Shown here: piece by piece, positions 15,243-23,691 of the stretch | How the letters are laid out: every line of letters starts with the position of its first letter | Position numbering within the stretch: position 1 is the stretch's first letter | Notes under the pieces: generated by a model | Seen by the model: only the letters and a program-made list of their open reading frames with translations | The model's database searches: none | What the model was told of the DNA's origin: nothing | Translations under genes and position numbers: made by a program | Source of the DNA: Tsukamurella sp. 8F | GTDB lineage: Bacteria; Actinomycetota; Actinomycetes; Mycobacteriales; Mycobacteriaceae | NCBI RefSeq assembly: GCF_029167375.1 | Contig: NZ_JARFTP010000038.1 | Coordinates: 1-37,729 of the forward strand | DNA: 37,729 bases | Direction of reading: 5' to 3'

Positions 15243-18200
15243 TCAGCGGCGGGCGCCGACGCGCTGCTGACCGCGCCCGAGGGTCTCCGTCTTGTAGGCG
15301 TCGTAGTCGCCCGCCGACACCGCGACGCGGATGCCCTCCACCAGCGCGACGAGGAAGCGCTCGTTGTGCTCGGTCGCGAGCACAGGCGCGAGCGGATCGC
15401 CCACCGCGAACAGGTGGTGCAGGTACGCGCGGGCGGGTCCCTGCGCTCCGGGCTCCGCATCCGGGTCCACCGGCCGCACGTCGGCCCGGTATGCCGCCTC
15501 GGTGACGTCGATCCGGCCCGCCCAGGTGAGCAGCACACCGCGTGCGGCGGCGCGACCCGACTCGGAGCCGTCGAACAGGTCGACGCCGGCTTCGAACGCC
15601 GCGAACACGTCGGCCGGTTCGACGACGCCCGGCAGGTACCGCGCGCGTCGCTCGTCCAGTTCGCCGATCGCCGCGACGAGCAGCTGCGTCTGGTCCGCTG
15701 CGTGGTCGATCCCGGCGATCCGGTAGCCACCGAAGCCGAGGCCGCCCGCGAACGTGTCCTCATCGTGCATCGCCTGCAGCTCACGCGCCGCGCGACGGCG
15801 CAGGTCCTCGGCATCGCCGCCGGTCACCACCGCCCACAGGGAGCGCGCCTCCGACCGCTGCGCGGCCTCCCAGTTGTGTTCGGCGAGGCCGCGGCGGGCC
15901 CACACCAGTGAGCGGTCGACCGCCTGCCGCGCGGCCGCCGGCGACGGCGCGGGTACGAGGGGCGGACTCAGGACGAACGCGACGTCCCCGCCGAGCAGGT
16001 GCGCCGAGCGCACTGCAGACTCTGGCGTGATCCGGCCGTCCTCGCCGTCCACGGGCGAGCGGAAGTCGATGCCGTCGTCGTCGACGCTCGCACCCTCCGT
16101 CGCGGCCGCGAGAGCCGCGCCCGGATTGGAGAACGTCGCGGCGGGCCACGACGTGAACGCGCCGAGCCCTCCGGCGGCCGAGACCACCTCGGCCCCCATC
16201 GCGTCGAGCAGGAAGGCATCGACGATCACCGCCCGGGCGCCTGATCGGCTCAGCGCCTCCGGAGCGACTCCACCCGATGCGGGCAGAAACGCAGGGGTCG
16301 GCACCGGTCCGTGCGGAGTCGCGAGGCTACCGGTCCGACCACGCGTCCCGTCGAGACGGCGGACCACATCGAGGCGCACCGGATCCGAGATGCCCTCGGC
16401 CTGCAGGCGGCCACGGGCCGCGGTCGAGCGGTAGTCGGTGCGCAGCGTCGACAGCTGCGCCGCGAGCGCACGGTTGTCGGCGCGCAGCTGCTCGATCGGG
16501 TCCGGTTCGACGCTGTCGGTAGTCGCGGCATCGAGAGCGGGGACGTCCGGCGTCTGGTCCGTGGCAGGCTCGGACGCGGGCGGGGGCGTATCCACCACCG
16601 CAGGTGCCACCACCACAGGTGCGGCCGCGGCGGCGTACGCGCGGGGGTCGCGCTTGGCCTCGTCCATCGCGGCGTGCACGGCCGCCTCCTGCGCGAGCGA
16701 GGCGTACTGCACGTCGGAGCCGCCCGTACCCGCGACCGCGACCGCGGCACCGGTCCCGGCAGCGGCACCGGTCCCGGCAGCGGCACCGGTCTCGGTTGCG
16801 GTACCGGTCTCGGTACCGGCCGCGGCGGAGGTGAAGCCTTCGGCGACAACTCCATCCGAGGCGGCGGAACCGGCGGGAGCCGGCGCACCGGCACCCTTGC
16901 GCTTGATGTGCGTAGGCGCGGCGAAGCACACCACGGCGAGGAAGCCGAGCACCAGAACCGCGGCGGGCAGGAAGATACTCGTGCCCATCGCCTTGGCGAA
17001 CGGCTCGAGGATGGCGTGCGGCACCGGGCCCGAGCTGGACTCGAGCGCCTCGGCGTTCACCGCATGCCCGGGTGAGGCCGCCGACAGCTTGTCCTCGAGC
17101 TGGTTCTGCATGAGGACGCCGACGGCCGCGGAGCCGAGCACGGCGCCGACCTGACGCGTCATGTTGTAGACGCCTGCACCGGCGCCTGCGAGCTGCATCG
17201 GCAGGTTGCGGGTCGCGGTCGCCGACAGCGGCGCCCACACGAAGGCGTTGCCGATGCCCATGACGGCGACCGGCACGATGATCTCGAAGACCGACGACGA
17301 CGGGCGCGCGACCGCGCCCAACCAGAAGTACGAGATCGCGGTGACGGCGAACCCGAACCCGGCGATGTAGCGCGGGTGCAGCCGGTCGGTGAGGCGTCCG
17401 GAGACCGGCGCCAGGAACCCGGACAGGACGGCGAGCGGAATCAACAGAAGCGCAGACCGCATGGGTGAGAGCCCCATCGAGACCTGCGCGAACAGCATCA
17501 GCGGGATGGACATACCCGTCATCGCGAAGCCCATGGTGGTGATGCCCACGTTCGCGAGGGTGAAGTTGCGGTCCTTGAACAGGGACAGGCTCATCAGCGG
17601 CTCGGGCGTGCGGGCCTCCCACCACACGAACACCACGAGCAGCACGACGCCCACGACGATCAGCGACCAGATGGAGATGGGCCCGGTGATCGTGCCCCAG
17701 TCGTACTTCTGCCCCTGCTGCAAGCCGTACGTGATGAGGAATAGACCGGCAGCGCTGAGCAGTATGCCCAGGTAGTCGATGCGGTGCTTGTGCGTCGGCA
17801 GGGTCGGCACCAACCACACGGCGAGCACGAAGGCGACGACGCCGACCGGCACATTGACGAAGAAGACCCACTTCCAACTGAAGGTATCCACCAGGAACCC
17901 GCCTGCCAGCGGGCCGACCAGGATTGCCACACCGGCCACCGAGCCCCACAGTGCCATCGCTGTACCGCGCTTCTCGGCAGGGAAGATCCGAGTGATGACC
18001 GCCATCGTCTGCGGTGTCATCAGGGCTGCGCCGATGCCCTGGACCACGCGGGCGACGATGAGCATCGTCACCGTGCCGGAAAGCCCGCACCAGGCCGACG
18101 ACCCGGTGAAGATCACGAGCCCGACGAGGTAGACCCACTTGGGCCCGAACATGTCTCCCAGGCGCCCGGACAACAGCAACGGAACGACGTAGGCGAGCAG

Positions 18201-18398
18201 GTAGCCGCTGGTCACCCACACGACACTGTTCAGGTCCGCATGCAGGTCCACCATGATCGAGTGGGTCGCGACCGACACGATCGTGGTGTCGACCAGGATC
18301 ATGAAGAAGCCGACCACCATCGCCCACAGGGCGGGCCAGGGGTGCACATGTCCCGTGCCGCTGCCGGGTGGTGCGGCCGGGGTGTCGAGCTTGGTCAT
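15243..18398 (-). CDS. DHA2-family MFS pump fused to a degenerate tRNA-guanine-transglycosylase-like domain
   Basis: One uninterrupted 1051-residue reading frame. Residues about 20-495 are a 14-helix DHA2 pump (GRLGDMFGPKWVYL, VVQGIGAALMTPQT, GPLAGGFLVDTFSWKWVFFVNVP). Residues 500-630 are a low-complexity Ala/Gly/Thr linker, and about 633-660 look coiled-coil (EQLRADNRALAAQLSTL). Residues about 688-1040 follow the order of queuine/archaeosine tRNA-ribosyltransferase: HGPVPTPAFLP, GGLGAFTSWPAA, IDFRSPVDGEDGRITPE, SLVWARRGL, RYLPGVVEPADVF, VDLFDGSESGR, RAYLHHLF, ATEHNERFL. The nucleophile-position Asp (Asp943) and zinc-position His (His1011) remain. The DSGGFQ, DECTP and VQGG base-recognition motifs and the CxCxxC zinc cysteines are gone, so exchange activity is doubtful. 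The tail should be cytoplasmic. The ATG overlaps the PadR stop (ATGA). Confidence 0.85.
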   Translation of the reverse strand: MTKLDTPAAPPGSGTGHVHPWPALWAMVVGFFMILVDTTIVSVATHSIMVDLHADLNSVVWVTSGYLLAYVVPLLLSGRLGDMFGPKWVYLVGLVIFTGSSAWCGLSGTVTMLIVARVVQGIGAALMTPQTMAVITRIFPAEKRGTAMALWGSVAGVAILVGPLAGGFLVDTFSWKWVFFVNVPVGVVAFVLAVWLVPTLPTHKHRIDYLGILLSAAGLFLITYGLQQGQKYDWGTITGPISIWSLIVVGVVLLVVFVWWEARTPEPLMSLSLFKDRNFTLANVGITTMGFAMTGMSIPLMLFAQVSMGLSPMRSALLLIPLAVLSGFLAPVSGRLTDRLHPRYIAGFGFAVTAISYFWLGAVARPSSSVFEIIVPVAVMGIGNAFVWAPLSATATRNLPMQLAGAGAGVYNMTRQVGAVLGSAAVGVLMQNQLEDKLSAASPGHAVNAEALESSSGPVPHAILEPFAKAMGTSIFLPAAVLVLGFLAVVCFAAPTHIKRKGAGAPAPAGSAASDGVVAEGFTSAAAGTETGTATETGAAAGTGAAAGTGAAVAVAGTGGSDVQYASLAQEAAVHAAMDEAKRDPRAYAAAAAPVVVAPAVVDTPPPASEPATDQTPDVPALDAATTDSVEPDPIEQLRADNRALAAQLSTLRTDYRSTAARGRLQAEGISDPVRLDVVRRLDGTRGRTGSLATPHGPVPTPAFLPASGGVAPEALSRSGARAVIVDAFLLDAMGAEVVSAAGGLGAFTSWPAATFSNPGAALAAATEGASVDDDGIDFRSPVDGEDGRITPESAVRSAHLLGGDVAFVLSPPLVPAPSPAAARQAVDRSLVWARRGLAEHNWEAAQRSEARSLWAVVTGGDAEDLRRRAARELQAMHDEDTFAGGLGFGGYRIAGIDHAADQTQLLVAAIGELDERRARYLPGVVEPADVFAAFEAGVDLFDGSESGRAAARGVLLTWAGRIDVTEAAYRADVRPVDPDAEPGAQGPARAYLHHLFAVGDPLAPVLATEHNERFLVALVEGIRVAVSAGDYDAYKTETLGRGQQRVGARR
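16746..16817 (-). repeat. Four tandem 18-bp repeats in the linker of the MFS-TGT fusion
   Basis: Units starting at 16746, 16764, 16782 and 16800 share the core ACCGGTCYCGG. Each adds six residues of the Ala-Gly-Thr-Gly type to the linker between pump and soluble domain. The unit size keeps the frame. Confidence 0.85.
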
Positions 18399-18988
18399 AG
18401 AGATTCCTCTCCGATCGCGGAGTGCGCGGGCCATTCGACGGCCCCCGCTTCGATGTCGTCGAGCAGAGCCCCGAGCCAGGCGATCTCGGACTCTCGTTGG
18501 GCGGCCATGTATTCGATGTCGAGCAGGATCACGCGCGGCTTCTGCGGCGCGAGGTCGGCGAGCGCACCGCGCAGCACGGCGGCATCGCGTTCGAGCACCT
18601 TCATGCGGCTCCGCAGGTGCTCGACCACCTCGCCGCGGTCCAGATCGTGTGCCTTGGACATCGCGACGGGGAACTCGGGGTACTCGATCGCGGGCGTCGC
18701 GAGCATCTCGCCCACCCGGCTGCGCAGGGCGTAGCGCCCGGCCCGTGTGATCCGGTAGGTGGTGCGCTCGGGCCGGTTCCCGTCTCGTTCGGTGCCTGCG
18801 GCCTCCACGAGTTCGGCCTCGGCCAGGCGGTTGACGGTGTGGTAGAGCGAACCGGGCTTCACCTTGACGATCACGTCCTCGCGACGGCCCATGAGGGTTT
18901 GGAACATCTCGTACGGGTGCATCTCCCGCTCTGTGAGCAGGGAGAGTGCCGCTATACCCAGCGGGGTCAACTTGGTCCCACCCAACAT
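18395..18988 (-). CDS. PadR-family transcriptional regulator
   Basis: A 197-residue regulator. The N-terminal winged helix is PadR-like: LTPLGIAALSLLTEREMHPYEMFQTL, then VKPGSLYHTVNRLAEAELVE and the wing with ERTTYRITRAGR. The C-terminal part is a long helical Vir/PadR dimerisation domain. ATG 18988 has GAGAGGG just upstream and matches the family start; the frame is open further upstream but lacks PadR features. The stop overlaps the start of the MFS-TGT fusion (ATGA), so the two are translationally coupled and the pump is the likely target. The ligand is unknown. Confidence 0.92.
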   Translation of the reverse strand: MLGGTKLTPLGIAALSLLTEREMHPYEMFQTLMGRREDVIVKVKPGSLYHTVNRLAEAELVEAAGTERDGNRPERTTYRITRAGRYALRSRVGEMLATPAIEYPEFPVAMSKAHDLDRGEVVEHLRSRMKVLERDAAVLRGALADLAPQKPRVILLDIEYMAAQRESEIAWLGALLDDIEAGAVEWPAHSAIGEESL

Positions 18989-19046
18989 CCGTCCCTCTCC
19001 CGGGCAGAGCCCGTTCCACACCACGGGACCACCGTACCGCGCCGAA

Positions 19047-19062
19047 TACTCCACGCGGAATA
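19047..19062. promoter_or_regulatory. Candidate PadR operator
   Basis: TACTCC-ACGC-GGAATA is an inverted repeat with one mismatch, about 60 bases upstream of the padR start, and is framed by CCGAA and TTCGG. It is the only clear dyad in this 94-base gap. Confidence 0.35.
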
Positions 19063-19082
19063 GTTCGGTCAGGTGATCTACT

Positions 19083-19934
19083 TCACCGCTGCACCGCACG
19101 CATATCGGTGACGCGCCAGGCCTTCGCGGCCTTATCGGTCTTGCCACACGACGGCGGCCGCGGCGACAGCCGCTCCGATGCGACGGTGACATCCCATGCA
19201 CGGCCGTCGACATGGGTGACCCGGGCACGATCACCGTCGGCGGCCACCGCGAGGGCCTCGACCGGCGCCGGTCCGAGGACTCCGCGGACCGCGACCTCGG
19301 CGACCTGGCCCGCCGCGGACGTGGAGGACCTGCCACGCAGACTGTCGGGCACGACGTATCCGGCACGTGCGGCATCGAATACGGCCTTCGCAGACTCCCC
19401 CGTCACGCGCCCGTACGTGTAGCCGGTCGGCAGCACGATGAGCACGGGGGCGAACCGGTGCCCACCGGTATGCGAGCACTCCCACACCACGGGATCGGCG
19501 TAGCAACCGGCGAGAGCCGCCGCGACCGGGCGTCCGCCCACGGCGCAGCACACGTCGCGCTTGCCGTGGGCGCACACCAGCGCGACGGGCCCGGCTACGT
19601 CCCCGCCCTCTGGATCCAGGGCCGGGATGTCGGCATAGTCCATCACGGTGAACCGGCGCAGCCGCGATCGGCCCGGCACCGACGAGGCGATGAACACGGC
19701 TCGGCCGCTGGGTGGCGGTACCCGCCCGGGCCGACGGATCAGCAACACCCGCAACGCGTTCCTCTGCGCGAACTCCCGGATCGCGGCCGACGTGGCGGGG
19801 TCGAACGTGTCACCCTTCAGCACGTCACGGCTCCAGCCGCCGGCTGCCTCGATGCACAGCCAACCGGTCTCGGTAGCCGCTGTTCCGGGGAGCGGCTCGT
19901 CCACGAACGATGAGCAGCGGGGTACGTCGGACAT
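19083..19934 (-). CDS. Sucrase/ferredoxin-like family protein
   Basis: A 283-residue protein of the sucraseferredoxin-like family, a thioredoxin-fold group that probably binds an iron-sulfur cluster. The diagnostic stretches are CAHGKRDVCCAVGG and WECSHTGGHRFAPVLIVLPTG, which supply the Cys and His pattern. It begins with a conserved RCSSF motif. No role has been firmly assigned to bacterial members; electron transfer is a plausible guess. The ATG at 19934 has no ribosome binding site; TAACGT lies six bases upstream, so the message is probably leaderless. It is divergent from the carboxypeptidase gene. Confidence 0.85.
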   Translation of the reverse strand: MSDVPRCSSFVDEPLPGTAATETGWLCIEAAGGWSRDVLKGDTFDPATSAAIREFAQRNALRVLLIRRPGRVPPPSGRAVFIASSVPGRSRLRRFTVMDYADIPALDPEGGDVAGPVALVCAHGKRDVCCAVGGRPVAAALAGCYADPVVWECSHTGGHRFAPVLIVLPTGYTYGRVTGESAKAVFDAARAGYVVPDSLRGRSSTSAAGQVAEVAVRGVLGPAPVEALAVAADGDRARVTHVDGRAWDVTVASERLSPRPPSCGKTDKAAKAWRVTDMRAVQR

Positions 19935-19940
19935 GCGTTC

Positions 19941-19946
19941 ACGTTA
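19941..19946 (-). promoter_or_regulatory. -10 box of a leaderless transcript (sucrase/ferredoxin-like gene)
   Basis: TAACGT on the minus strand ends six bases before the ATG at 19934. No Shine-Dalgarno sequence is present. Confidence 0.45.
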
Positions 19947-19973
19947 GCGGGCCGAAGAGCACGGTCATGCGAC

Positions 19974-19979
19974 TACGCT
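19974..19979 (+). promoter_or_regulatory. -10 box of a leaderless dacB transcript
   Basis: TACGCT ends eight bases before the dacB ATG and no ribosome binding site precedes that ATG. It lies within the same 53-base divergent gap as the opposing TAACGT box. Confidence 0.4.
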
Positions 19980-19987
19980 GACCCACG

Positions 19988-21286
19988 ATGACCGGCCGCC
20001 TACCCGTGCTCGGCGCCGTGGTGGTGCTGGTCGGTGCCCTTGCGGCGCCGTCCGCCCACGCGGAGCCGACCCCAGCTCCCCCGCCGCTGACGTCGACGCC
20101 CCCGCCGGGCGCCGCGAAGCCCGCCCCGTTCGCGAGCGTGACGACCCTGAACACCGACGCGTGCCCGCACCGCGATGTGCCGCCGCCCGCGGTCGACTCG
20201 TCCGAGGTGCCGAAGCCCGGGCAGATGGCACCAACACCACTGGCTGTCCCCACCCCCGCAGCGGGCGGACTCAACGGGTGCGGCGTCCTCCTCCCCGTGG
20301 GGGCGCCACCCGCGCCGGCCGGAATCGACTCGTCGGGTTGGCTGATCGCCGACGTGACCGCCGGGAAGGTGCTCGCCGCGAAGGACCCGCACGGCCGCTA
20401 CCGACCGGCGAGCACCATCAAACTGCTGCTCGCCCAGGTCGCGCTCCGCGAGCTGAAGCTGGACACCGTGGTCACCGGGACGCTCGACGACGCGTCGCAG
20501 GAGGGCGACGCCGTCGGGCTCGGGCCGGGTGGGCGCTACACCGTGCGCGATCTGCTGCTCGGCCTGCTCCTGCTGTCCGGTAACGACTGCGCGCACGCGC
20601 TGGCGATGCAGCTCGGCGGAATCGACGCCACGGTCGCCAAGATGAACGCCCTGGCATCGGAGCTGGGCGCACACGACACGCGGGCGGCGTCACCGTCGGG
20701 CCTGGACGCGCCGGGGATGAGCACGAGCCCGTACGACCTGGCCCTGATCCTGCGCGCCGCCATGCAGAACCCGACGTTCCGCGAGCTGGACACGACCAAG
20801 CAGGCGTTCCTCCCCGGCTACCCCGCGCGCCGTGACATCCCCGGCGACAAGGACCACCCCGGCTACACGATGGTCAACGAGAACCAGCTGCTGTTCGACG
20901 TGCCGGGTGCGCTGGGCGGCAAGACCGGCTACACGGACGACGCGAAGAAGACGTACGCGGGCGCGGTCGAGCGGAACGGTCACCAATACGTCATCACGCA
21001 GATGTTCGGTCTGGCGTACGCGGACAACACCTATTGGGACCAGTTCAACCGGCTGTTGGACTACGCGCTCGCGCTACCCGAGGGCGCGTCCGTGGGCGCG
21101 TTCGGCTCCACCCCCGAGGGAGCGACCGCCGCTCCCGGCGGCGATGCGGCGCCCGCCGGTCAGTCGGCCTCGGGCGGGCACGAGGGCATGTCTGACGGCC
21201 TGCGGTGGGCGATCGGCGCCGCCGGGGCCGCACTCGTGCTGGTGCTGGTCGTCGCGGCCGTGCGCGCGGCGCGGGGCCGCGAGTGA
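19988..21286 (+). CDS. dacB: D-alanyl-D-alanine carboxypeptidase (DacB-type, membrane-anchored)
   Basis: A 432-residue low-molecular-weight penicillin-binding protein of the S11 family that trims the terminal D-Ala of peptidoglycan stem peptides. A signal peptide ends at AHA-E (residues 25/26), followed by a Pro-rich segment and the serine transpeptidase-like domain: PASTIK with nucleophile Ser142 and Lys145, the SGN triad in LLSGNDC, and KTG at Lys312. A C-terminal helix (about 402-425) plus Arg residues anchors it in the membrane. Its stop overlaps the next start (TGATG). It corresponds to mycobacterial DacB1 in order and type. Confidence 0.93.
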   Translation: MTGRLPVLGAVVVLVGALAAPSAHAEPTPAPPPLTSTPPPGAAKPAPFASVTTLNTDACPHRDVPPPAVDSSEVPKPGQMAPTPLAVPTPAAGGLNGCGVLLPVGAPPAPAGIDSSGWLIADVTAGKVLAAKDPHGRYRPASTIKLLLAQVALRELKLDTVVTGTLDDASQEGDAVGLGPGGRYTVRDLLLGLLLLSGNDCAHALAMQLGGIDATVAKMNALASELGAHDTRAASPSGLDAPGMSTSPYDLALILRAAMQNPTFRELDTTKQAFLPGYPARRDIPGDKDHPGYTMVNENQLLFDVPGALGGKTGYTDDAKKTYAGAVERNGHQYVITQMFGLAYADNTYWDQFNRLLDYALALPEGASVGAFGSTPEGATAAPGGDAAPAGQSASGGHEGMSDGLRWAIGAAGAALVLVLVVAAVRAARGRE

Positions 21287-22749
21287 TGTTACCGTCGGGC
21301 CTCGCTGTACCGGACAAGGGCCTACGCTCCGACTCGATCGGGCTGTGGTCCAACATGGCGATCGGCCTGTCGGCGACCGCACCGGCCTACAGCCTCGCGG
21401 CGACACTCGGCTACGTGGTGGCGGCCGTAGGCGCCAAGGCTCCGGCGATGTTCGCGGTCGCGTTCGTTCCGATGCTGCTGGTGGCCTTCGCCTATCGCGA
21501 GCTGGCCGACGAGAACCCCGACTGCGGAACGACTTTCACGTGGGGAACGCGCGCATTCGGCCCGTGGGTCGGGTGGATGGGCGGATGGGGGGTCGCGGTG
21601 TCGGCGATCATCGTGCTCGCGAACGTCGCGGAGATCTCGGCGCAGTACCTGTTGCGCGTGCTCACGCTCGACTCCCTGGCCGACGACACGCTGGTGACGG
21701 CCTCGTTCGGGGCGCTGCTCATAGCGGCGATGACGTGGGTGAGCTACCGCGGGATCGTCGTATCGGAGCGGCTGCAGAACGTGCTCATGGCGGTGCAGTT
21801 CGTGGTCCTGGTGGGCGCCGCGGTGGTGGCGCTGGCGATGGTATGGGCCGGAGATGCAGGCCCGCAGGCGGTGCGCCCACGCTGGTCGTGGCTGGATCCC
21901 ACCGGACTGTCGGCATCGCAGCTCGCCGCCGCCGTCATCCTGTGCATCTTCCTGTACTGGGGGTGGGACGCGTGCCTGGCCGTGGGCGAGGAGACCCGCG
22001 ACGCGAGCAGGACACCGGGTCTGGCGGCGGTGCTGTCGACCGTGGTGCTACTCGGCACGTACGTGCTCGTCGCGTTCGCCGTGCAGGCGATCGCGGGATT
22101 CGGCTCGACGGGAACCGGGCTCGGCAACGCCGCTCACCACGACGATGTGTTGACCGTGCTGGGCCGTCCGGTCGGCGGACCGATACTCGCGGCTCTGCTC
22201 ATGCTGCTGGTCGCGCTGTCGGCGCTGGGATCCACTCAGTCGACGGTGTTGCCCACCGCCCGTGGCACACTCGCGATGGCGGTCTACAAGGCAGCGCCGG
22301 ACAGGTTCGCCCGCGTGCACCCGCGATTCCAGACACCGTCGTTCGGGACACTGGTGATGGGCGCGTCGGCCCTGGCCTTCTATGTGGTGATGTCGGTGTT
22401 CAGCCGGGACGCACTCGGCGATTCGATCAGCTCGCTCGGTCTCGCGGTCGCGTTCTACTACGGAGTCACAGCCTTCGCATGCGCGTGGCACTTCCGGCGT
22501 ACCGCCCTCTCGTCGTTCCGGAACCTGTTGCTGCGCATGATATTCCCATTACTCGGCGGGATAGCTATGGTGTGGGCGTTTGCGCAGAGCTGCCGCGATA
22601 TGCTCGCCCCGAGCTACGGCGCGACGTCGTTCGGCCCGATCGGCGGCGTCTTCGTCATGGGCGTCGGCATGCTGGTGCTCGGCGTGCCGCTCATGATCGC
22701 GTGCGCCGTTCACCGCCCGGGGTTCTTCCGGGGGCGCGTGGACATCTGA
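21286..22749 (+). CDS. APC-superfamily amino acid permease
   Basis: A 487-residue membrane protein with about 12 helices and the APC signature in TM1 (SNMAIGLSATAPAYSLAATLGYV) and TM2 (AFAYRELADENPDCGTTFTWG). It probably imports an amino acid or polyamine by proton symport; the substrate is not readable. The ATG overlaps the dacB stop (TGATG), so it is co-translated with the carboxypeptidase; uptake of released D-alanine is an attractive but unproved idea. Its last 40 bases overlap the 3' end of the convergent LysR gene. Confidence 0.88.
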   Translation: MLPSGLAVPDKGLRSDSIGLWSNMAIGLSATAPAYSLAATLGYVVAAVGAKAPAMFAVAFVPMLLVAFAYRELADENPDCGTTFTWGTRAFGPWVGWMGGWGVAVSAIIVLANVAEISAQYLLRVLTLDSLADDTLVTASFGALLIAAMTWVSYRGIVVSERLQNVLMAVQFVVLVGAAVVALAMVWAGDAGPQAVRPRWSWLDPTGLSASQLAAAVILCIFLYWGWDACLAVGEETRDASRTPGLAAVLSTVVLLGTYVLVAFAVQAIAGFGSTGTGLGNAAHHDDVLTVLGRPVGGPILAALLMLLVALSALGSTQSTVLPTARGTLAMAVYKAAPDRFARVHPRFQTPSFGTLVMGASALAFYVVMSVFSRDALGDSISSLGLAVAFYYGVTAFACAWHFRRTALSSFRNLLLRMIFPLLGGIAMVWAFAQSCRDMLAPSYGATSFGPIGGVFVMGVGMLVLGVPLMIACAVHRPGFFRGRVDI

Positions 22750-23621
22750 GTGTCGATGGCGGCGCCACCCGCGATGAAGGCGCGCGCGGCAGCCGACGGG
22801 TTGAAGCCGCTCCACGCGAGGTACTCGACCCGCCTCGGCCCGTCGACGACCGCGATGCGGTTCACACCTGCGCCCTCCGGGACCGCGCCGGGAGTCAGTA
22901 GCGCAACGGCGAGACCGCTGCGCACGAGGCCGAGCATCAACTCCGTGTCCATGACCTCGAACGCGACCTCCCGGCTGACTCCGCCCACCGCGAACGCCCG
23001 GTCGGTCTGCGCCCGGCCGGGGCCGCCCGCCGGGAAATCGACGAAGGTCTCGTCCGCCAGGTCCGCCAGACGCAACCGTCGACGCCCCGCCAGCCGGTGA
23101 TCGGCCGCGACGACGGCGACGTGGCGCTCGCGCGCCAGCACCCGGGTACGTACGCCGCTGTGCGTGAACTCGTCGGGCATACCCAGGACAGCGACGTCCA
23201 GGGCGCCGTCCGCGATCTCGCGGACGAAGTCCGCGCTTCCGCCGCCGCGCACGCTGATCCGCACCTCCGGATGAGCGCGATGGAACTTCCCGAGCGCCAC
23301 CGGAACGTCGAGCGCGGTGACGGTGGGGATCAACCCGACAGCAAGCGTGCCCCGGATGAGGCCGGTGGCCGCGGCCGAATCCGTGGCCGCCCGCTCCGCC
23401 GCTTCGAGCGAAACCCGTGCGGACGCCAGGAATGCATCGCCTGCCGCGGTGGTCTCGACCCGTCGGCTGTTCCGGACGAACAGCGCGACGCCGAGTTCTC
23501 GTTCCAGAGCCTTGATCTGGTGGCTCAGCGCCGACTGCACGACGTGACACCGCCCCGCTGCCCTGGTGAAGCTGCCCTCCTCGGCCACGGCTACCACGTA
23601 GCGCATCTGCTGAAGCTCCAT
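22710..23621 (-). CDS. LysR-family transcriptional regulator
   Basis: A 303-residue regulator. The N-terminal helix-turn-helix is canonical (MRYVVAVAEEGSFTRAAGRCHVVQSALSHQIKALERELG), followed by FVRNSRRVETTAAG and the periplasmic-binding-protein-like effector domain (GTLAVGLIPTVTALD, MDTELMLGLVRSGLAVALL). Met at 23621 gives the usual M-E-L-Q-Q-M-R-Y start; an ATG 21 bases further up would place the operator dyad inside the gene. It is divergent from the EamA transporter, its probable target, and its 3' end overlaps the permease gene by 40 bases. Confidence 0.92.
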   Translation of the reverse strand: MELQQMRYVVAVAEEGSFTRAAGRCHVVQSALSHQIKALERELGVALFVRNSRRVETTAAGDAFLASARVSLEAAERAATDSAAATGLIRGTLAVGLIPTVTALDVPVALGKFHRAHPEVRISVRGGGSADFVREIADGALDVAVLGMPDEFTHSGVRTRVLARERHVAVVAADHRLAGRRRLRLADLADETFVDFPAGGPGRAQTDRAFAVGGVSREVAFEVMDTELMLGLVRSGLAVALLTPGAVPEGAGVNRIAVVDGPRRVEYLAWSGFNPSAAARAFIAGGAAIDTQMSTRPRKNPGR

Positions 23622-23636
23622 CCGTCCATGATCACA

Positions 23637-23655
23637 TCTCATTACTGCTATGAGA
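23637..23655. promoter_or_regulatory. LysR-type operator in the lysR/EamA gap
   Basis: TCTCAT-N7-ATGAGA is a perfect dyad in the 70-base divergent gap, where LysR regulators usually bind to control themselves and the neighbour. Confidence 0.55.
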
Positions 23656-23691
23656 ACAATGTGTTGGATTCATTCTCAGTGACCTTCCACG

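Noticed and set aside
20832-22901. 689-codon plus-strand frame overlapping dacB and the permease
   Set aside because: It is out of frame with the KTG motif and the APC helices that are clearly coding, and it is Arg-rich without hydrophobic segments.
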